A stretch of DNA of 64,000 nt from Rhodoligotrophos sp. CJ14 (GTDB taxonomy: Bacteria > Pseudomonadota > Alphaproteobacteria > Rhizobiales > Im1), in assembly GCF_038811545.1 (NCBI RefSeq), contig NZ_CP133319.1, positions 2,943,516 through 3,007,515 on the forward strand, read 5' to 3'. Of this stretch, positions 35,353 to 44,155 are shown piece after piece. Below the pieces are notes generated by a model. It was not told the DNA's origin and made no database searches. It saw only the letters and a list, made by a program, of their open reading frames with translations. Positions within the stretch are counted from its first letter, which is position 1; each line of letters opens with the position of its first letter. A program made the position numbers and the translations under genes.

Positions 35353-36525
35353 CTATTGGCCGAGAGGGATATAGTCGGATGCCTTCACCCAGCGGCCATT
35401 CTTCACCTGGAACAAGAACACGCCGTGGGCGGCCAGATGATCGTCCTTGCTCAATGAATACGGAACTGTGCCGAAGAAGTCCGTGTAGTCCTTGATTTGC
35501 TCGAGCCCAGCAGCGAGGCTATCGACGGTGAGGTCCTTGCCGGCCTTTTCCAGGCCCTGCTTGATCAAAAGGGTGGTCTGGTAGCCGAAGAGCGCGCCAA
35601 GATCGGCTGGTTCACCGAAACGCTCTTGATAGCGCTTGTTCCAATCCGCAAGCTCGGGCGACAGATCGGGGTAGGGGACCGGAACTTGTCCCATTGCATA
35701 GGCGCCCTCGGCGGCCGCGCCTGCAAGACTGACGACGCTGGTTGCATAGCCGCTGGACGTGATGACGACATCCACATCCCAATTGAGCTTTGCCCGCTCT
35801 TTGAGCACGGCAACCGCCACAGGGATGACGGACGCTTGGATGATGGCATCCACGCCGGCGGCCTTGAGCTTCATCACCTGCGAGCTGGCGTCGATCTCAT
35901 TGCGTTTGATGCTGGCCGAGGCTGCAAGCTCGACGCCGCGCTTCTCAAGCTCCTGCTCTATTCCCGACAAGTAGCTCTTGCCCAGTTCGTCATCCTGATA
36001 GATCACGCCCAGCTTGGTGTATTTCTTTGTATCCAGCAGGTAACGGGTGATGATGACCCCCTGCTCGGGATTCGGGAACAGAAAGCCGAAGCGCAGTTTC
36101 GAGATGGGCGTCCATGCCTTTGGGTCGGCTGTCTGAGGAAAGATCAGTGGTACGCCAGTGCGCTCGACGACTTTCACCAAGGCCAGGTTCTGCGGCGTGC
36201 CGAGATTGCACAGGAAAGCGAAGATTTTGTCGTGCTTGATGAGCTTGTCGGCAGCCTGCAGGGTTTTCCGGGGGTCGTACTGATCATCTTCGAGGATGAT
36301 GCGGAGCTTACGGCCATGGATGCCGCCCTCGGAATTGATATCGTCGACCGCCATGCGCAGCCCGTTCGCGATCGGCACTCCCCAGGATGCAACCGGACCC
36401 GACAGGGCTTGGATTGAGCCCAGGAGAATCTCGTTATCGGTCACGCCCTGCTGCTCCGCCCTCGCGGATGGCGATCCCAGCATCATTGCAGCGACGAGAC
36501 CGGCTGCGGTGATCCACTTTCTCAT
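35353..36525 (-). CDS. Periplasmic binding protein, Liv/HAAT family
   Basis: A 390-residue protein with a Sec signal peptide (MRKWITAAGLVAAMMLGSPSARA) and mature start near EQQGVTDNEILLGSIQ, typical of branched-chain amino-acid-type receptors that also bind aromatic and alicyclic acids. GGAGGG lies 7 bases before ATG. Its start overlaps the livF-like stop by 4 bases. It supplies ligand to the four transporter genes upstream in the same operon. Confidence 0.9.
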   Translation of the reverse strand: MRKWITAAGLVAAMMLGSPSARAEQQGVTDNEILLGSIQALSGPVASWGVPIANGLRMAVDDINSEGGIHGRKLRIILEDDQYDPRKTLQAADKLIKHDKIFAFLCNLGTPQNLALVKVVERTGVPLIFPQTADPKAWTPISKLRFGFLFPNPEQGVIITRYLLDTKKYTKLGVIYQDDELGKSYLSGIEQELEKRGVELAASASIKRNEIDASSQVMKLKAAGVDAIIQASVIPVAVAVLKERAKLNWDVDVVITSSGYATSVVSLAGAAAEGAYAMGQVPVPYPDLSPELADWNKRYQERFGEPADLGALFGYQTTLLIKQGLEKAGKDLTVDSLAAGLEQIKDYTDFFGTVPYSLSKDDHLAAHGVFLFQVKNGRWVKASDYIPLGQ

Positions 36526-37292
36526 TTATACCCTCCCTCACTTTGTTGCGTTTTCCCCTCGCCCGAACCGGATGCATGGCCGAGATAGAAGGTCTTGATG
36601 TCCTCGAGTTCCGCCAATTCTGCGCTCGGCCGGCCAAGGACGACCCGGCCGGATTCCAGCACATAGCCGAAATCCGAAACCTCCAGCGCGACATGGGCAT
36701 TCTGCTCGACAAGGAAGATCGAGACGCCCTGCTCCTTGTTGATGCGCCGAACGATCTCGAAGATCGTCTTGACCAGCCGCGGGGATAGGCCCAGCGATGG
36801 CTCATCGAACAGCAGCAGCTTGGGCCGCGCCATGAGCGCACGGCCGATGACCATCATCTGCTGCTCGCCGCCTGAGAGCAGTCCGGCCTTCTGACTGTCG
36901 CGTTCCTTGAGGATCGGAAAATAGCTGTAGACCATCTCGAGATCGCTCTGCAGCTCGGGCCCACGCGATCGGGTGAACGCCCCCATCCAAAGGTTCTCGC
37001 GCACACTGAGCTGAGGGAAGGGCTGCCGCGCCTCCGGCACGTGACCCAGTCCGAGTTGTACGATCCGATGCGGCTCCGTCCGCGCGATGTTTTGGCCGAT
37101 GAATGTGATCGTGCCCGAGCGCGGTTTCTGCAGACCCGAGATGTTGCGCAGCAGCGTGGTTTTTCCCGCGCCATTGGCGCCAAGGAGCGCGACGATCGCT
37201 CCCTGATCGACCGACATGCTGACATCGTGCAGGACGGTCATGCGCCCATAGCCGGCCGTCAAGCCATCAATGCGGAGGATCGGTTCTGCCAT
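36522..37292 (-). CDS. livF: Liv-type ABC transporter ATPase LivF
   Basis: A 256-residue ATPase with Walker A GANGAGKTT and LLSGGEQQMMVIGRAL, then LLLFDEPSLGLSP, the pattern of LivF. It pairs with LivG to drive the HAAT importer. The last 20 residues (SGSGEGKTQQSEGGYK) are an extra hydrophilic tail. Four bases after livG. Confidence 0.93.
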   Translation of the reverse strand: MAEPILRIDGLTAGYGRMTVLHDVSMSVDQGAIVALLGANGAGKTTLLRNISGLQKPRSGTITFIGQNIARTEPHRIVQLGLGHVPEARQPFPQLSVRENLWMGAFTRSRGPELQSDLEMVYSYFPILKERDSQKAGLLSGGEQQMMVIGRALMARPKLLLFDEPSLGLSPRLVKTIFEIVRRINKEQGVSIFLVEQNAHVALEVSDFGYVLESGRVVLGRPSAELAELEDIKTFYLGHASGSGEGKTQQSEGGYK

Positions 37293-37296
37293 GACG

Positions 37297-38055
37297 TCAT
37301 CCTCCCAGATAGGCTTTGATGACGTCGGGATGGGTCTGCACCTCCAGCGCGGTGCCCTCCGTCAAAACCCGGCCAGCATTCAAGGCCAGCACGCGATGGG
37401 AAACCCGGCTGACGAGACGCATGTCATGCTCGATGAGCACGATCGTGATGCCGAGCCGATGATTAACCTCCTCGATCCAGCTCGCCATCCTGTCGGTCTC
37501 GGCGGTGTTGAGACCGGCGGCAGGCTCGTCGAGCAATAGCAGACGCGGTTCGCAGGCGAGGGCTCGGGCAAGTTCCACGATTTTGCAAATCCCGTAAGGC
37601 AGGGAGCCCACCGGAGTGTTGCGATGGCTCTCGAGCCCCAGCAGGCTCAGGATTTCATCGACCTTTTCCCGGTTTTCCGCCTCCTGGCGGCGCACGCTTC
37701 CAAGCCCAAGGAGTTCCGCGACAGGCGATGTCGAGAAGTGGATATGCCGGCCGACCAGGATGTTGTCTGCCACGCTCGCGTCCGGAAACAGCTCGAGGTT
37801 TTGGAAAGTGCGAGCAACGCCCTGGCGAGCGATCCGGCTCGGCGCAATGGTCAGAAGATCTTCGCCCTCGAACCGCACCTGGCCGGCATCGGGAGTGATG
37901 ACCCTGGTCACCAGGTTGAAAACCGTGCTCTTGCCCGCCCCATTGGGGCCGATGATGGAATAGACAGCCCCCTTTTCGACCCGGAAACTCACATCGCGCA
38001 CCGCTTTCACGCCGCCGAAACTGATCGACAGATCCTTCACCTCGAGCTGGCTCAT
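37297..38055 (-). CDS. livG: Liv-type ABC transporter ATPase LivG
   Basis: A 252-residue ATPase with Walker A GPNGAGKST near residue 35 and LPYGICKIVELARALACEPRLLLLDEPAAGLN. The RTFQNLELFPDASVADNI segment is typical of LivG. In this case the signature sequence is LPYGICK instead of the usual LSYGQQR, a variation at the ABC signature. Its ATG overlaps the livM stop by 4 bases. Confidence 0.92.
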   Translation of the reverse strand: MSQLEVKDLSISFGGVKAVRDVSFRVEKGAVYSIIGPNGAGKSTVFNLVTRVITPDAGQVRFEGEDLLTIAPSRIARQGVARTFQNLELFPDASVADNILVGRHIHFSTSPVAELLGLGSVRRQEAENREKVDEILSLLGLESHRNTPVGSLPYGICKIVELARALACEPRLLLLDEPAAGLNTAETDRMASWIEEVNHRLGITIVLIEHDMRLVSRVSHRVLALNAGRVLTEGTALEVQTHPDVIKAYLGG

Positions 38056-39071
38056 TGTGTGCGTCCGCCAATGAGGGCAAGGAGGCGCGTCACGGCGCTG
38101 TTGATGCCGCCGGGCTGGAACAGGATGACCAGCATGAGCGAAAGGCCGAACACGCCGGCCTCGAGGCCCGGAAGTTCGGCGATGGCAGGCGGCAGTTGGT
38201 CTTTGATCAGCGAGAGCAGAACCGGCAGAAGAACAATGAACAGCGCGCCATAGATCGCGCCCATGAGGGATCCCAGGCCGCCGACAACGACGAGGATCAG
38301 CATTTCAATGGACTGCTGGATGGTAAAGCCGTCAGGGGAGAGATAACCGACCTTGTGCGCGAGCAGGGTGCCGGCAACCGCCGTGACGGATGCGCTGAAC
38401 GCGAAAGCGATCGTCTTGTAGCGGGCAATGCTGATGCCCATGCTCGTTGCTGCGATTTCGCTGTCGCGGATCGCCTGCCAGGCTCGCCCGGTCCGAGACC
38501 CGACGAGATTGTTGGCGAGCCAGAATACCAGGGCAGCAATGACCAGAGCCGTATAGAACATTGGCAAGTCATTGCTGAGCGAATGACCGAAGATGGTGGC
38601 ATCATCGACGCTCATGCCCCCACGTCCGCCGGTCATCTCAATACCGCCAATCACCGCCTCGACGATGAAGGCGAAGGCCAAAGTTGCCATCGCCAGATAG
38701 AGGCCCGAAAACCGCAGGCTTGGAAGCCCGACCGCAACGCCGATCACCAAGGTGCAAAGCGCCACGATGACCAGTGAGAGAGGGAACGGCACGCTATTCT
38801 GGATGAGCAGAGCCTCGCCATATGCGCCCATGGCGAGGAATGCCGCGTGCCCGATGGAGACCTGGCCGGAATAGCCGAGCAGCACCATCACGCCGATGCC
38901 GATGATGACCCAGATGAGGACGGAACTCGCCACTCCTATGAAGAAGCTGTTGAGGAGGAAGGGCATCACGGCAAGGAGCGCAATCCACACCAAAGGCAGC
39001 AGTATTCTCCGGTGTAGACCCGGCTGGGCGATGGCGCTTTTGCGATCCAGCGGTTGCACTTTGGTGGTCAT
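38052..39071 (-). CDS. livM: Liv-type ABC transporter permease LivM
   Basis: A 339-residue permease with about eight to ten hydrophobic segments. GYSGQVSIGHAAFLAMGAYG and AWQAIRDSEIAATSMGI are the conserved regions of LivM. A 25-residue charged N-terminal lead precedes the first span. It forms the pore with LivH, encoded 1 base upstream. Confidence 0.92.
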   Translation of the reverse strand: MTTKVQPLDRKSAIAQPGLHRRILLPLVWIALLAVMPFLLNSFFIGVASSVLIWVIIGIGVMVLLGYSGQVSIGHAAFLAMGAYGEALLIQNSVPFPLSLVIVALCTLVIGVAVGLPSLRFSGLYLAMATLAFAFIVEAVIGGIEMTGGRGGMSVDDATIFGHSLSNDLPMFYTALVIAALVFWLANNLVGSRTGRAWQAIRDSEIAATSMGISIARYKTIAFAFSASVTAVAGTLLAHKVGYLSPDGFTIQQSIEMLILVVVGGLGSLMGAIYGALFIVLLPVLLSLIKDQLPPAIAELPGLEAGVFGLSLMLVILFQPGGINSAVTRLLALIGGRTQ

Positions 39072-39072
39072 C

Positions 39073-39945
39073 TCAGACCTTCCGCTGTAGAGCGACGCCC
39101 ATCAGCCCGGACGGCTTGATGAACAGGACCAGGAGCAGCACCAGATAGGGTGCCGAATTCTTGACCACCTCCGACAAGTAGAATCCCGAGGCAACTTCGA
39201 GGAGCCCGATGATCAGACCGCCGACAATCGCGCCCGGAATACTGCCAAACCCGCCGAGCACGGCGGCGGGAAAAGCATAGAGCCCGACATAACCCATGCC
39301 CGGATGCACGAAGGTGATGGGCGCGATGAGAACACCGGCCACGGCTGCAATGCCTGCTCCAAGCGCCCAGACAAGCGAGTAGATCGTCTTGACCGGAATA
39401 CCCACCAGTGACGCAGCCGTGGTGTTCTGCGCCGTCGCCTGCATGGCGACTCCGAGCTTGCTGAACCGAAAGAAGAGATAAAGCGCGATCATCAGCACCA
39501 GCGTGGCGATGATGATAGCGAGCCGTTCCTCGCTTAAAGGGATGCCGGCGAACTCGATGGTCTTGTCGTCGAAAGGTGTTGGGAAACGCTGCGGCTGCGT
39601 TCCCCAGCCCGGCACGACTGCCGCCAATGTGCGCAATACATAGCCCAATCCCAGGGTGAGCATGATCAGCGCAAATTCCGGCTGGCCCATGGCGCGGCGG
39701 AATACGACAGCATCGAGCAGATATCCCAGCGCTGCCGTTGCAACCACAGCGAAGGCAAAGCCGAGCCAGTAGGGGAGCCCCCAGATCCCGATTGCCGTGA
39801 GGCCTAGGAAGCCACCGATCATCATCAGATCGCCCTGGGCGAAGTTGAGGATCCCCGTCGCCTTGTAAATCAGGACGAATCCCAGCGCGATCAGGCTGTA
39901 TACACAGCCCACTGCGATGCCGTTCAGAGCGAGATCACCAAACAT
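39073..39945 (-). CDS. livH: Liv-type ABC transporter permease LivH
   Basis: A 290-residue permease with LivH features: GIAVGCVYSLIALGFVLIYK at the start, NFAQGDLMMIGGFLG, and GMGYVGLYAFPAAVLGGFGSIPGAIVGG near the C-terminus. It follows the SDR gene by 15 bases. The substrate is presumably the acid degraded by the surrounding enzymes, not an amino acid. Confidence 0.93.
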   Translation of the reverse strand: MFGDLALNGIAVGCVYSLIALGFVLIYKATGILNFAQGDLMMIGGFLGLTAIGIWGLPYWLGFAFAVVATAALGYLLDAVVFRRAMGQPEFALIMLTLGLGYVLRTLAAVVPGWGTQPQRFPTPFDDKTIEFAGIPLSEERLAIIIATLVLMIALYLFFRFSKLGVAMQATAQNTTAASLVGIPVKTIYSLVWALGAGIAAVAGVLIAPITFVHPGMGYVGLYAFPAAVLGGFGSIPGAIVGGLIIGLLEVASGFYLSEVVKNSAPYLVLLLVLFIKPSGLMGVALQRKV

Positions 39946-39960
39946 GACGGAGCTGTGCTT

Positions 39961-40872
39961 TCAGGGCTTGGGGGAGGCTTCGCCTGTAATCTTCAGAAGC
40001 TGCTCATGGCCGGAGACGAAAGGCGTCGCTTTCGAGAAATCCGCGACCTCCTCGATCCGGTCGGCGAGCATATCCACGGTGATCGGTGCCGTCCCCTCGA
40101 AGGTCACGCCGGCACTTTCCATCATCTGATCAAGAGCGAAGTGGCGCGCCCCGGCTGTCATGATACGGCCGGTGAACTTGCATTCCTCGCTGGCGAGATA
40201 GGCCACGGCGGGAGCCACGAAATCCGGCAGCATTTTCACGGCCATTCGCTCCTCGACCAGCCCCTCCGTGAGGCGTGTCATGGCGGACGGCGCGACACAG
40301 TTGATCAGAACACCCTTGCGCTCGAGCTCGAACTTCACCGCGTTGGCAAAGCCCACCAGCCCGAGTTTCGCTGCGGCATAATTTGATTGGCCGAAAAGGC
40401 CGTAGAGAGCCGAAGAGGAGGTCGCAAGCACAATCCGTCCATAGCCCTGCTCGAACATGGCCGGCAACGCTGCTTTGGTGCAGAACACACCGCCCATGAG
40501 ATGGACGTCCAGCACGGCGCGGAAGTCTGCCTCTTCCATTTTCAACAGCGTCTTGTCGCGCAGGATCCCGGCATTGTGGACGAGGATGTCGAGCCGGCCG
40601 AAGGCATCGAGCGCCGTCTGCGCGATTCCCTGGGCACCCTCCATTTCGGCGACATTATGATAGCTCGCGGCCGCCTTGCCCCCTGCCGCACGGATTTCCT
40701 CGACCACCTGATCGGCCGGCCGGGTGGACTGCTCGGTGCCGTCTGGCTTACCTCCAAGGTCGTTCACCACGACATGGGCGCCAAGGGAGGAAAGATAACG
40801 CGCATATACCCGCCCGAGCCCATTTCCGGCTCCGGTGACGACAGCCACGCGCCCGTCTAATCTTATGCTCAT
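39961..40872 (-). CDS. SDR-family 3-hydroxyacyl-CoA dehydrogenase (17beta-HSD4-like)
   Basis: A 303-residue SDR with TGAGNGLGRVYARYL, VVVNDLGG, NAGILRDKTLLKM, and the Tyr-Lys pair in QSNYAAAKLGLVGFANAV. The pattern is that of the dehydrogenase part of peroxisomal multifunctional enzyme 2, which oxidises 3-hydroxyacyl-CoAs. A MaoC hydratase, the other half of that pathway step, is encoded directly upstream, overlapping at ATG 40872 (4 bases). Confidence 0.9.
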   Translation of the reverse strand: MSIRLDGRVAVVTGAGNGLGRVYARYLSSLGAHVVVNDLGGKPDGTEQSTRPADQVVEEIRAAGGKAAASYHNVAEMEGAQGIAQTALDAFGRLDILVHNAGILRDKTLLKMEEADFRAVLDVHLMGGVFCTKAALPAMFEQGYGRIVLATSSSALYGLFGQSNYAAAKLGLVGFANAVKFELERKGVLINCVAPSAMTRLTEGLVEERMAVKMLPDFVAPAVAYLASEECKFTGRIMTAGARHFALDQMMESAGVTFEGTAPITVDMLADRIEEVADFSKATPFVSGHEQLLKITGEASPKP

Positions 40873-41774
40873 ACCGTTGCTTGCTCCTGGCACGATGTCG
40901 CCGCTGTGGGCCTAGTCCGACGGGACAAGCGCCCATCCAGCACCGGCCGGTTCGCGCCGACAGAGATACGGAAATCGATTTCGTGAGGATTTTCCCAGTA
41001 GGCCAGGTCCATCGTCTCACCGGGAAAAACCGGTCCGGAGAACCGGACACTTAGGGTCTTCATGGCCTCAGTCTCGCCATTCAGGCGGGATCGCAGCAGG
41101 CCAAGATAGGCCATGCCGTAAGTGGCGAGCCCATGTAGCAGAGGACGGTCGAACCCTGCCGCTCGCGCCACATCCGGATCAATATGAATGGGATTCATGT
41201 CGCCGCAGAGCCGATAGAGAGCGGCCTGCTCTGGCCTCGTCGGCAAAGTCAGGTAGCCGTCTGGCGTCCGGTCCGGAGCCTTCCGCCAAGATGCGGGCGG
41301 CGTTACTGGTGCGCCTTCGATGCCACCATCTTTTCGACAGAAGAGGTCGCTGCGTGCGGTTGCGAGTGGGCGACCCGAGCGCTTGTCGCGAATGGTGAAC
41401 TCCGCCGTGAAGATGGCGCCGCGTTCGGCGCCCTTATCGATCACGGCGACGATCCGCGCATCCACGACCGCAGCACCGTTGATTGGGATCGGCTCGTGGA
41501 CCTCCAGACTCTCGCCGACATGAATCAGGCCAGTGACGTCAATGCCCAATGATGTGAGCCAGCGCGGATTGAGCCAGGTCAGGATCGTGTAATAGGTGGC
41601 GAGAGGCCGGAGCCCCTTCTCGTAGACAAAGGGAAGCGCCTCTGGATTCGGCAGATCATTCCCAGCCCCAAGGGCAAGCGCATAATGCAAGAGTTCGCGG
41701 GTCGAAATCGCGTGCTCCGCCCGCGGAATAGGAAAGGCAATGATCTCGTCATAAGCCAGTTTCAAGGCGCCCAC
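40869..41774 (-). CDS. MaoC-like enoyl-CoA hydratase 2, double hot-dog form
   Basis: A 301-residue protein with an N-terminal hot-dog half and a C-terminal MaoC half carrying the hydratase 2 motif GDMNPIHIDPDVARAAGFDR with HG following. It would hydrate a 2-enoyl-CoA for the SDR encoded next. The frame opens at GTG 41774; TTG 41765 (three codons later) is better spaced from AGGGG and may be the true start. First gene of the 12-gene operon, 47 bases from the palindrome at 41821. Confidence 0.88.
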   Translation of the reverse strand: MGALKLAYDEIIAFPIPRAEHAISTRELLHYALALGAGNDLPNPEALPFVYEKGLRPLATYYTILTWLNPRWLTSLGIDVTGLIHVGESLEVHEPIPINGAAVVDARIVAVIDKGAERGAIFTAEFTIRDKRSGRPLATARSDLFCRKDGGIEGAPVTPPASWRKAPDRTPDGYLTLPTRPEQAALYRLCGDMNPIHIDPDVARAAGFDRPLLHGLATYGMAYLGLLRSRLNGETEAMKTLSVRFSGPVFPGETMDLAYWENPHEIDFRISVGANRPVLDGRLSRRTRPTAATSCQEQATV

Positions 41775-41783
41775 CCCTAGTCG

Positions 41784-41800
41784 GCTGCCGTTTTGGCAGC
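41784..41800 (-). promoter_or_regulatory. Hairpin in the operon leader
   Basis: GCTGCC-GTTTT-GGCAGC forms a 6-bp stem 10 bases before GTG 41774, between the operator and the first gene. It could affect translation initiation or mRNA stability; the stem is short and may be fortuitous. Confidence 0.25.
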
Positions 41801-41820
41801 TCCTTTGTTTAGTGCGCGCA

Positions 41821-41837
41821 CAGTAAACTGTTTACAG
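41821..41837. promoter_or_regulatory. Palindrome CAGTAAACTGTTTACAG, proposed GntR operator
   Basis: GTAAAC and GTTTAC around one central base give a perfect 13-base dyad, 47 bases before the start of the 12-gene operon. It matches the site at 28168-28184 in the right arm GTTTACAG exactly. Best preserved member of the set and likely the main control site of the operon. Confidence 0.6.
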
Positions 41838-42592
41838 TTAGCTCGTCAAGCTCGCTCGGCGTGCACAAATCAAGCGTGGAGAGACCATCTCACTGCGACC
41901 GCGTTCATTGGCTGCCTTCTCATCTCGAGATCGCTCCGGCAAATGCGAGATGATGACATGGTTTGATGATACTACCAAGTATCATCCTCGCCGGTGATGG
42001 TTGTGAAGGCGCGACCGAACGGCAGCTCTCTTCCTTGCTGCCAAGCTGAGGGATCGGTGTCGACCCGCATGCCACGTCGAGATTTGGCGTGAGTGAGGTC
42101 GGCTTCTCCTGTGCGAAGCAGGCGATCCTTCGCCAACGGATCGTTAGAGGCCTGTCAGATCAGGATCGCTGCTCGGAACTGGCGGCTTCCTCGCCTGCTG
42201 CACTCTTTCCGGCCAGCTAAGCGTACCTAATGTACGTTCGGTAGTTATACCTATCAAATAGGAATGAGGGACATTGAGCCCGACGATGAAGGATTGAGCA
42301 CGACGGCCCTTGCGGCCCTCCGACCATAGATGGGAAGCCGGCACTTTTGATGAGATATTCGGAGTTCGATAACTGGGCAGGGCGACGCGATCTGATTGAT
42401 GAACTGCGCGTTTTGCAGCCAGGGCTGTTGCTGGGAATTTTTCATACCCGCGAACCAGTCGCGCTGTTCACCCCGCGAGGGGGCACGGGACGATCCGCGA
42501 TCGAGTTTTTCGTTCTCGCAGGTCCAGTGGGCCCCGCTTGCAGCCTTGAGCGGGCCCGAGAAGTACCGTAGACCCCACCGCGTTCAGCGAAA
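41838..42592. other. 755-base stretch without a recognisable gene
   Basis: Short frames occur (for example 42144-42344 and 42347-42571) but show no family features or good ribosome sites. The stretch holds a 9-bp-stem palindrome at 41965-41986 and ends at the terminator of the former tRNA-Gly gene. It is the chromosomal flank of the integrated island. Confidence 0.5.
41965..41986. repeat. Perfect 9-bp inverted repeat GATGATACT-ACCA-AGTATCATC
   Basis: A perfect 9-bp stem with a 4-base loop, about 190 bases upstream of the operon start. No T run on either side, so it is more like a protein-binding dyad or a hairpin of unknown use. No second copy seen in the window. Confidence 0.5.
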
Positions 42593-42621
42593 CAAACAAA
42601 AAGCCGCGGATTTCCGCGGCT
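42593..42621 (-). terminator. Rho-independent terminator of the former tRNA-Gly gene
   Basis: AGCCGCGGA-TT-TCCGCGGCT gives a 9-bp GC stem, followed on the - strand by TTTTTGTTTG. It lies 28 bases downstream of the tRNA-Gly 3' fragment, as expected for a tRNA transcription unit read leftward. Confidence 0.8.
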
Positions 42622-42649
42622 CCTGATCGATCCAAATCATTCGCGAGAA

Positions 42650-42695
42650 TGGAGCGGGCGATGAGATTCGAACTCACGACCCCAACCTTGGCAAG
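42650..42695 (-). tRNA. tRNA-Gly(GCC) 3' fragment, attachment site of the island
   Basis: Read on the - strand the fragment starts at the anticodon loop (CTTGCCAAG, anticodon GCC) and continues through the T arm (GTTCGAATC) to the 3' CCA. The sequence to its 5' side does not pair with it: the D arm and acceptor 5' strand are absent, so it is not a working tRNA. Such a 46-base 3' end beside an integrase gene is the classic att repeat of a tRNA-targeting element. The intact tRNA is expected at the other end, outside the window. Confidence 0.8.
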
Positions 42696-42883
42696 ATTGA
42701 GAAACTCTTGCGCCACAATATCCAGAAATGCGAAAATGCGCTACAAATCATATCGTTAGGCTGACCGCCATTCGCCACAACTCGCCACGATAGACCTAAA
42801 TTTCCGCCTGCACTGCTTACATATTGCTTACATGGGTGCTATGATTAAGCCGTGTAAGCAGAACGATCAAGCGAGGAAGCGAC

Positions 42884-44155
42884 GTGGCCAAGCTGACGAA
42901 GAAGGCCGTGGAGGCGCTGGAAGCACCAGCTACTGGGCAAGCATTCTTGTGGGATGGAGAGCTCAAGGGCTTTGGCGTCCGCGTGACCAAGGCCGGAGTC
43001 AAGACCTTCATCATCCAATACCGAAACGCTGAAGGAAAAAGCCGCCGTATCAATATCGGCCGTTTCGGCATCATGACCGTCGAGAACGCACGCGACGAAG
43101 CCAAGATCAAGCTAGGCGCTGTCGCTGCTGGCGAGGACCCCGCCGACACCGATGACGATCCCCACCATCAGGTCACGGTTTCCGATCTCTGCGATTGGTA
43201 TCTCACGGAGGCCAGGGCTGGCCGCATCCTCGGCCGCCGCAACCGCCCGATCAAGAAGTCGACGCTTGCCATGGACAAGAGCCGTATCGAAACGCACATC
43301 AAGCCGCTGTTGGGCAAGCGCCTCGCCCATACCCTGAAGGTGGCCGACATCGAGGGGATGCAGTCCGATATCGTGGCTGGCAAGACGGCAAAGCCTCGAG
43401 GTAAGGGCCGAGGCGGCGTCACGACCGGCGGCCCCGGCGTTGCGTCTCGCGCTGTCGGAACCCTCCAGAGCATCCTTGGTCATGCCGCCCGGCTTGACAA
43501 GCTTGAGAGCCATCCCAGCCGCGGAGCGCGAAAGCTGGCCGGCAAGAAGAAGCAGCGCCGCCTGAGTGTTGCCGAGGTTAAGCTGCTGGGCACAGCGATG
43601 CGGCACGCAGAGCGCAACGGCGAAAACCCGGTGGCGCTTGCCATCGTCCGGTTCCTGGCTCTCACGGGTTTCCGCATCTCCGAGGGCCAGGGCCTGCAAC
43701 GGCCTTGGCTTCATGCGGACGCAGGTTATGTGGCGTTCCCCGACACCAAGGGAGACGCGCAGATCCGCGCGATCGGCCCCTCCGCCGCGAAGATTGCCGC
43801 CAGCCAGCCAATTCGAGGCAACAGCCCCTATGTCTTCCCATCCGACATCAGCGAGGGGCATTTCACGGCGGCTAAGGCCTGCCTCTTCAGGCTCTGCGCC
43901 AGCGTGGGGATCAAGGGGGTGACGCCCCACACGCTGCGCCACACATTCGGAAGCGTCGCCGGCGATTTGGGCTTCTCGGAGCTGACTATCCGCGCGCTTC
44001 TTGGCCATGCCGCTCAGAGCGTTACACAGGGCTACGTCCATATCGATGAGGCACTGAAGCTCGCGGTAACCCGAACCTGTGAAGAGATCGCCACTTTGCT
44101 CGACGCCAAGGAGGAGGCCGCACCGACCGCCCGAAACGATAGAGCAGCCGCTTAG
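42884..44155 (+). CDS. Tyrosine recombinase/integrase of the island
   Basis: A 423-residue phage-type integrase with an N-terminal DUF4102-like arm-binding domain (KAVEALEAPA through FIIQYRNAEGKSRRINIG). The catalytic residues are visible: Arg in ALTGFRISEGQ (about 264), HTLRH (349-353), LGHAAQ (about 375) and the Tyr nucleophile in TQGYVHID (384). Start GTG 42884 has GAGGAAG 5 bases upstream. It sits 190 bases inside the tRNA-Gly fragment and would catalyse integration and excision there. Confidence 0.93.
   Translation: MAKLTKKAVEALEAPATGQAFLWDGELKGFGVRVTKAGVKTFIIQYRNAEGKSRRINIGRFGIMTVENARDEAKIKLGAVAAGEDPADTDDDPHHQVTVSDLCDWYLTEARAGRILGRRNRPIKKSTLAMDKSRIETHIKPLLGKRLAHTLKVADIEGMQSDIVAGKTAKPRGKGRGGVTTGGPGVASRAVGTLQSILGHAARLDKLESHPSRGARKLAGKKKQRRLSVAEVKLLGTAMRHAERNGENPVALAIVRFLALTGFRISEGQGLQRPWLHADAGYVAFPDTKGDAQIRAIGPSAAKIAASQPIRGNSPYVFPSDISEGHFTAAKACLFRLCASVGIKGVTPHTLRHTFGSVAGDLGFSELTIRALLGHAAQSVTQGYVHIDEALKLAVTRTCEEIATLLDAKEEAAPTARNDRAAA

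Noticed and set aside
42144-42571. Small genes in the chromosomal flank
   Set aside because: Two short frames with no ribosome sites, motifs or relation to neighbours.
42650-42695. Functional tRNA-Gly
   Set aside because: Only the 3' part from the anticodon loop is present; no D arm or acceptor 5' strand can be built upstream.
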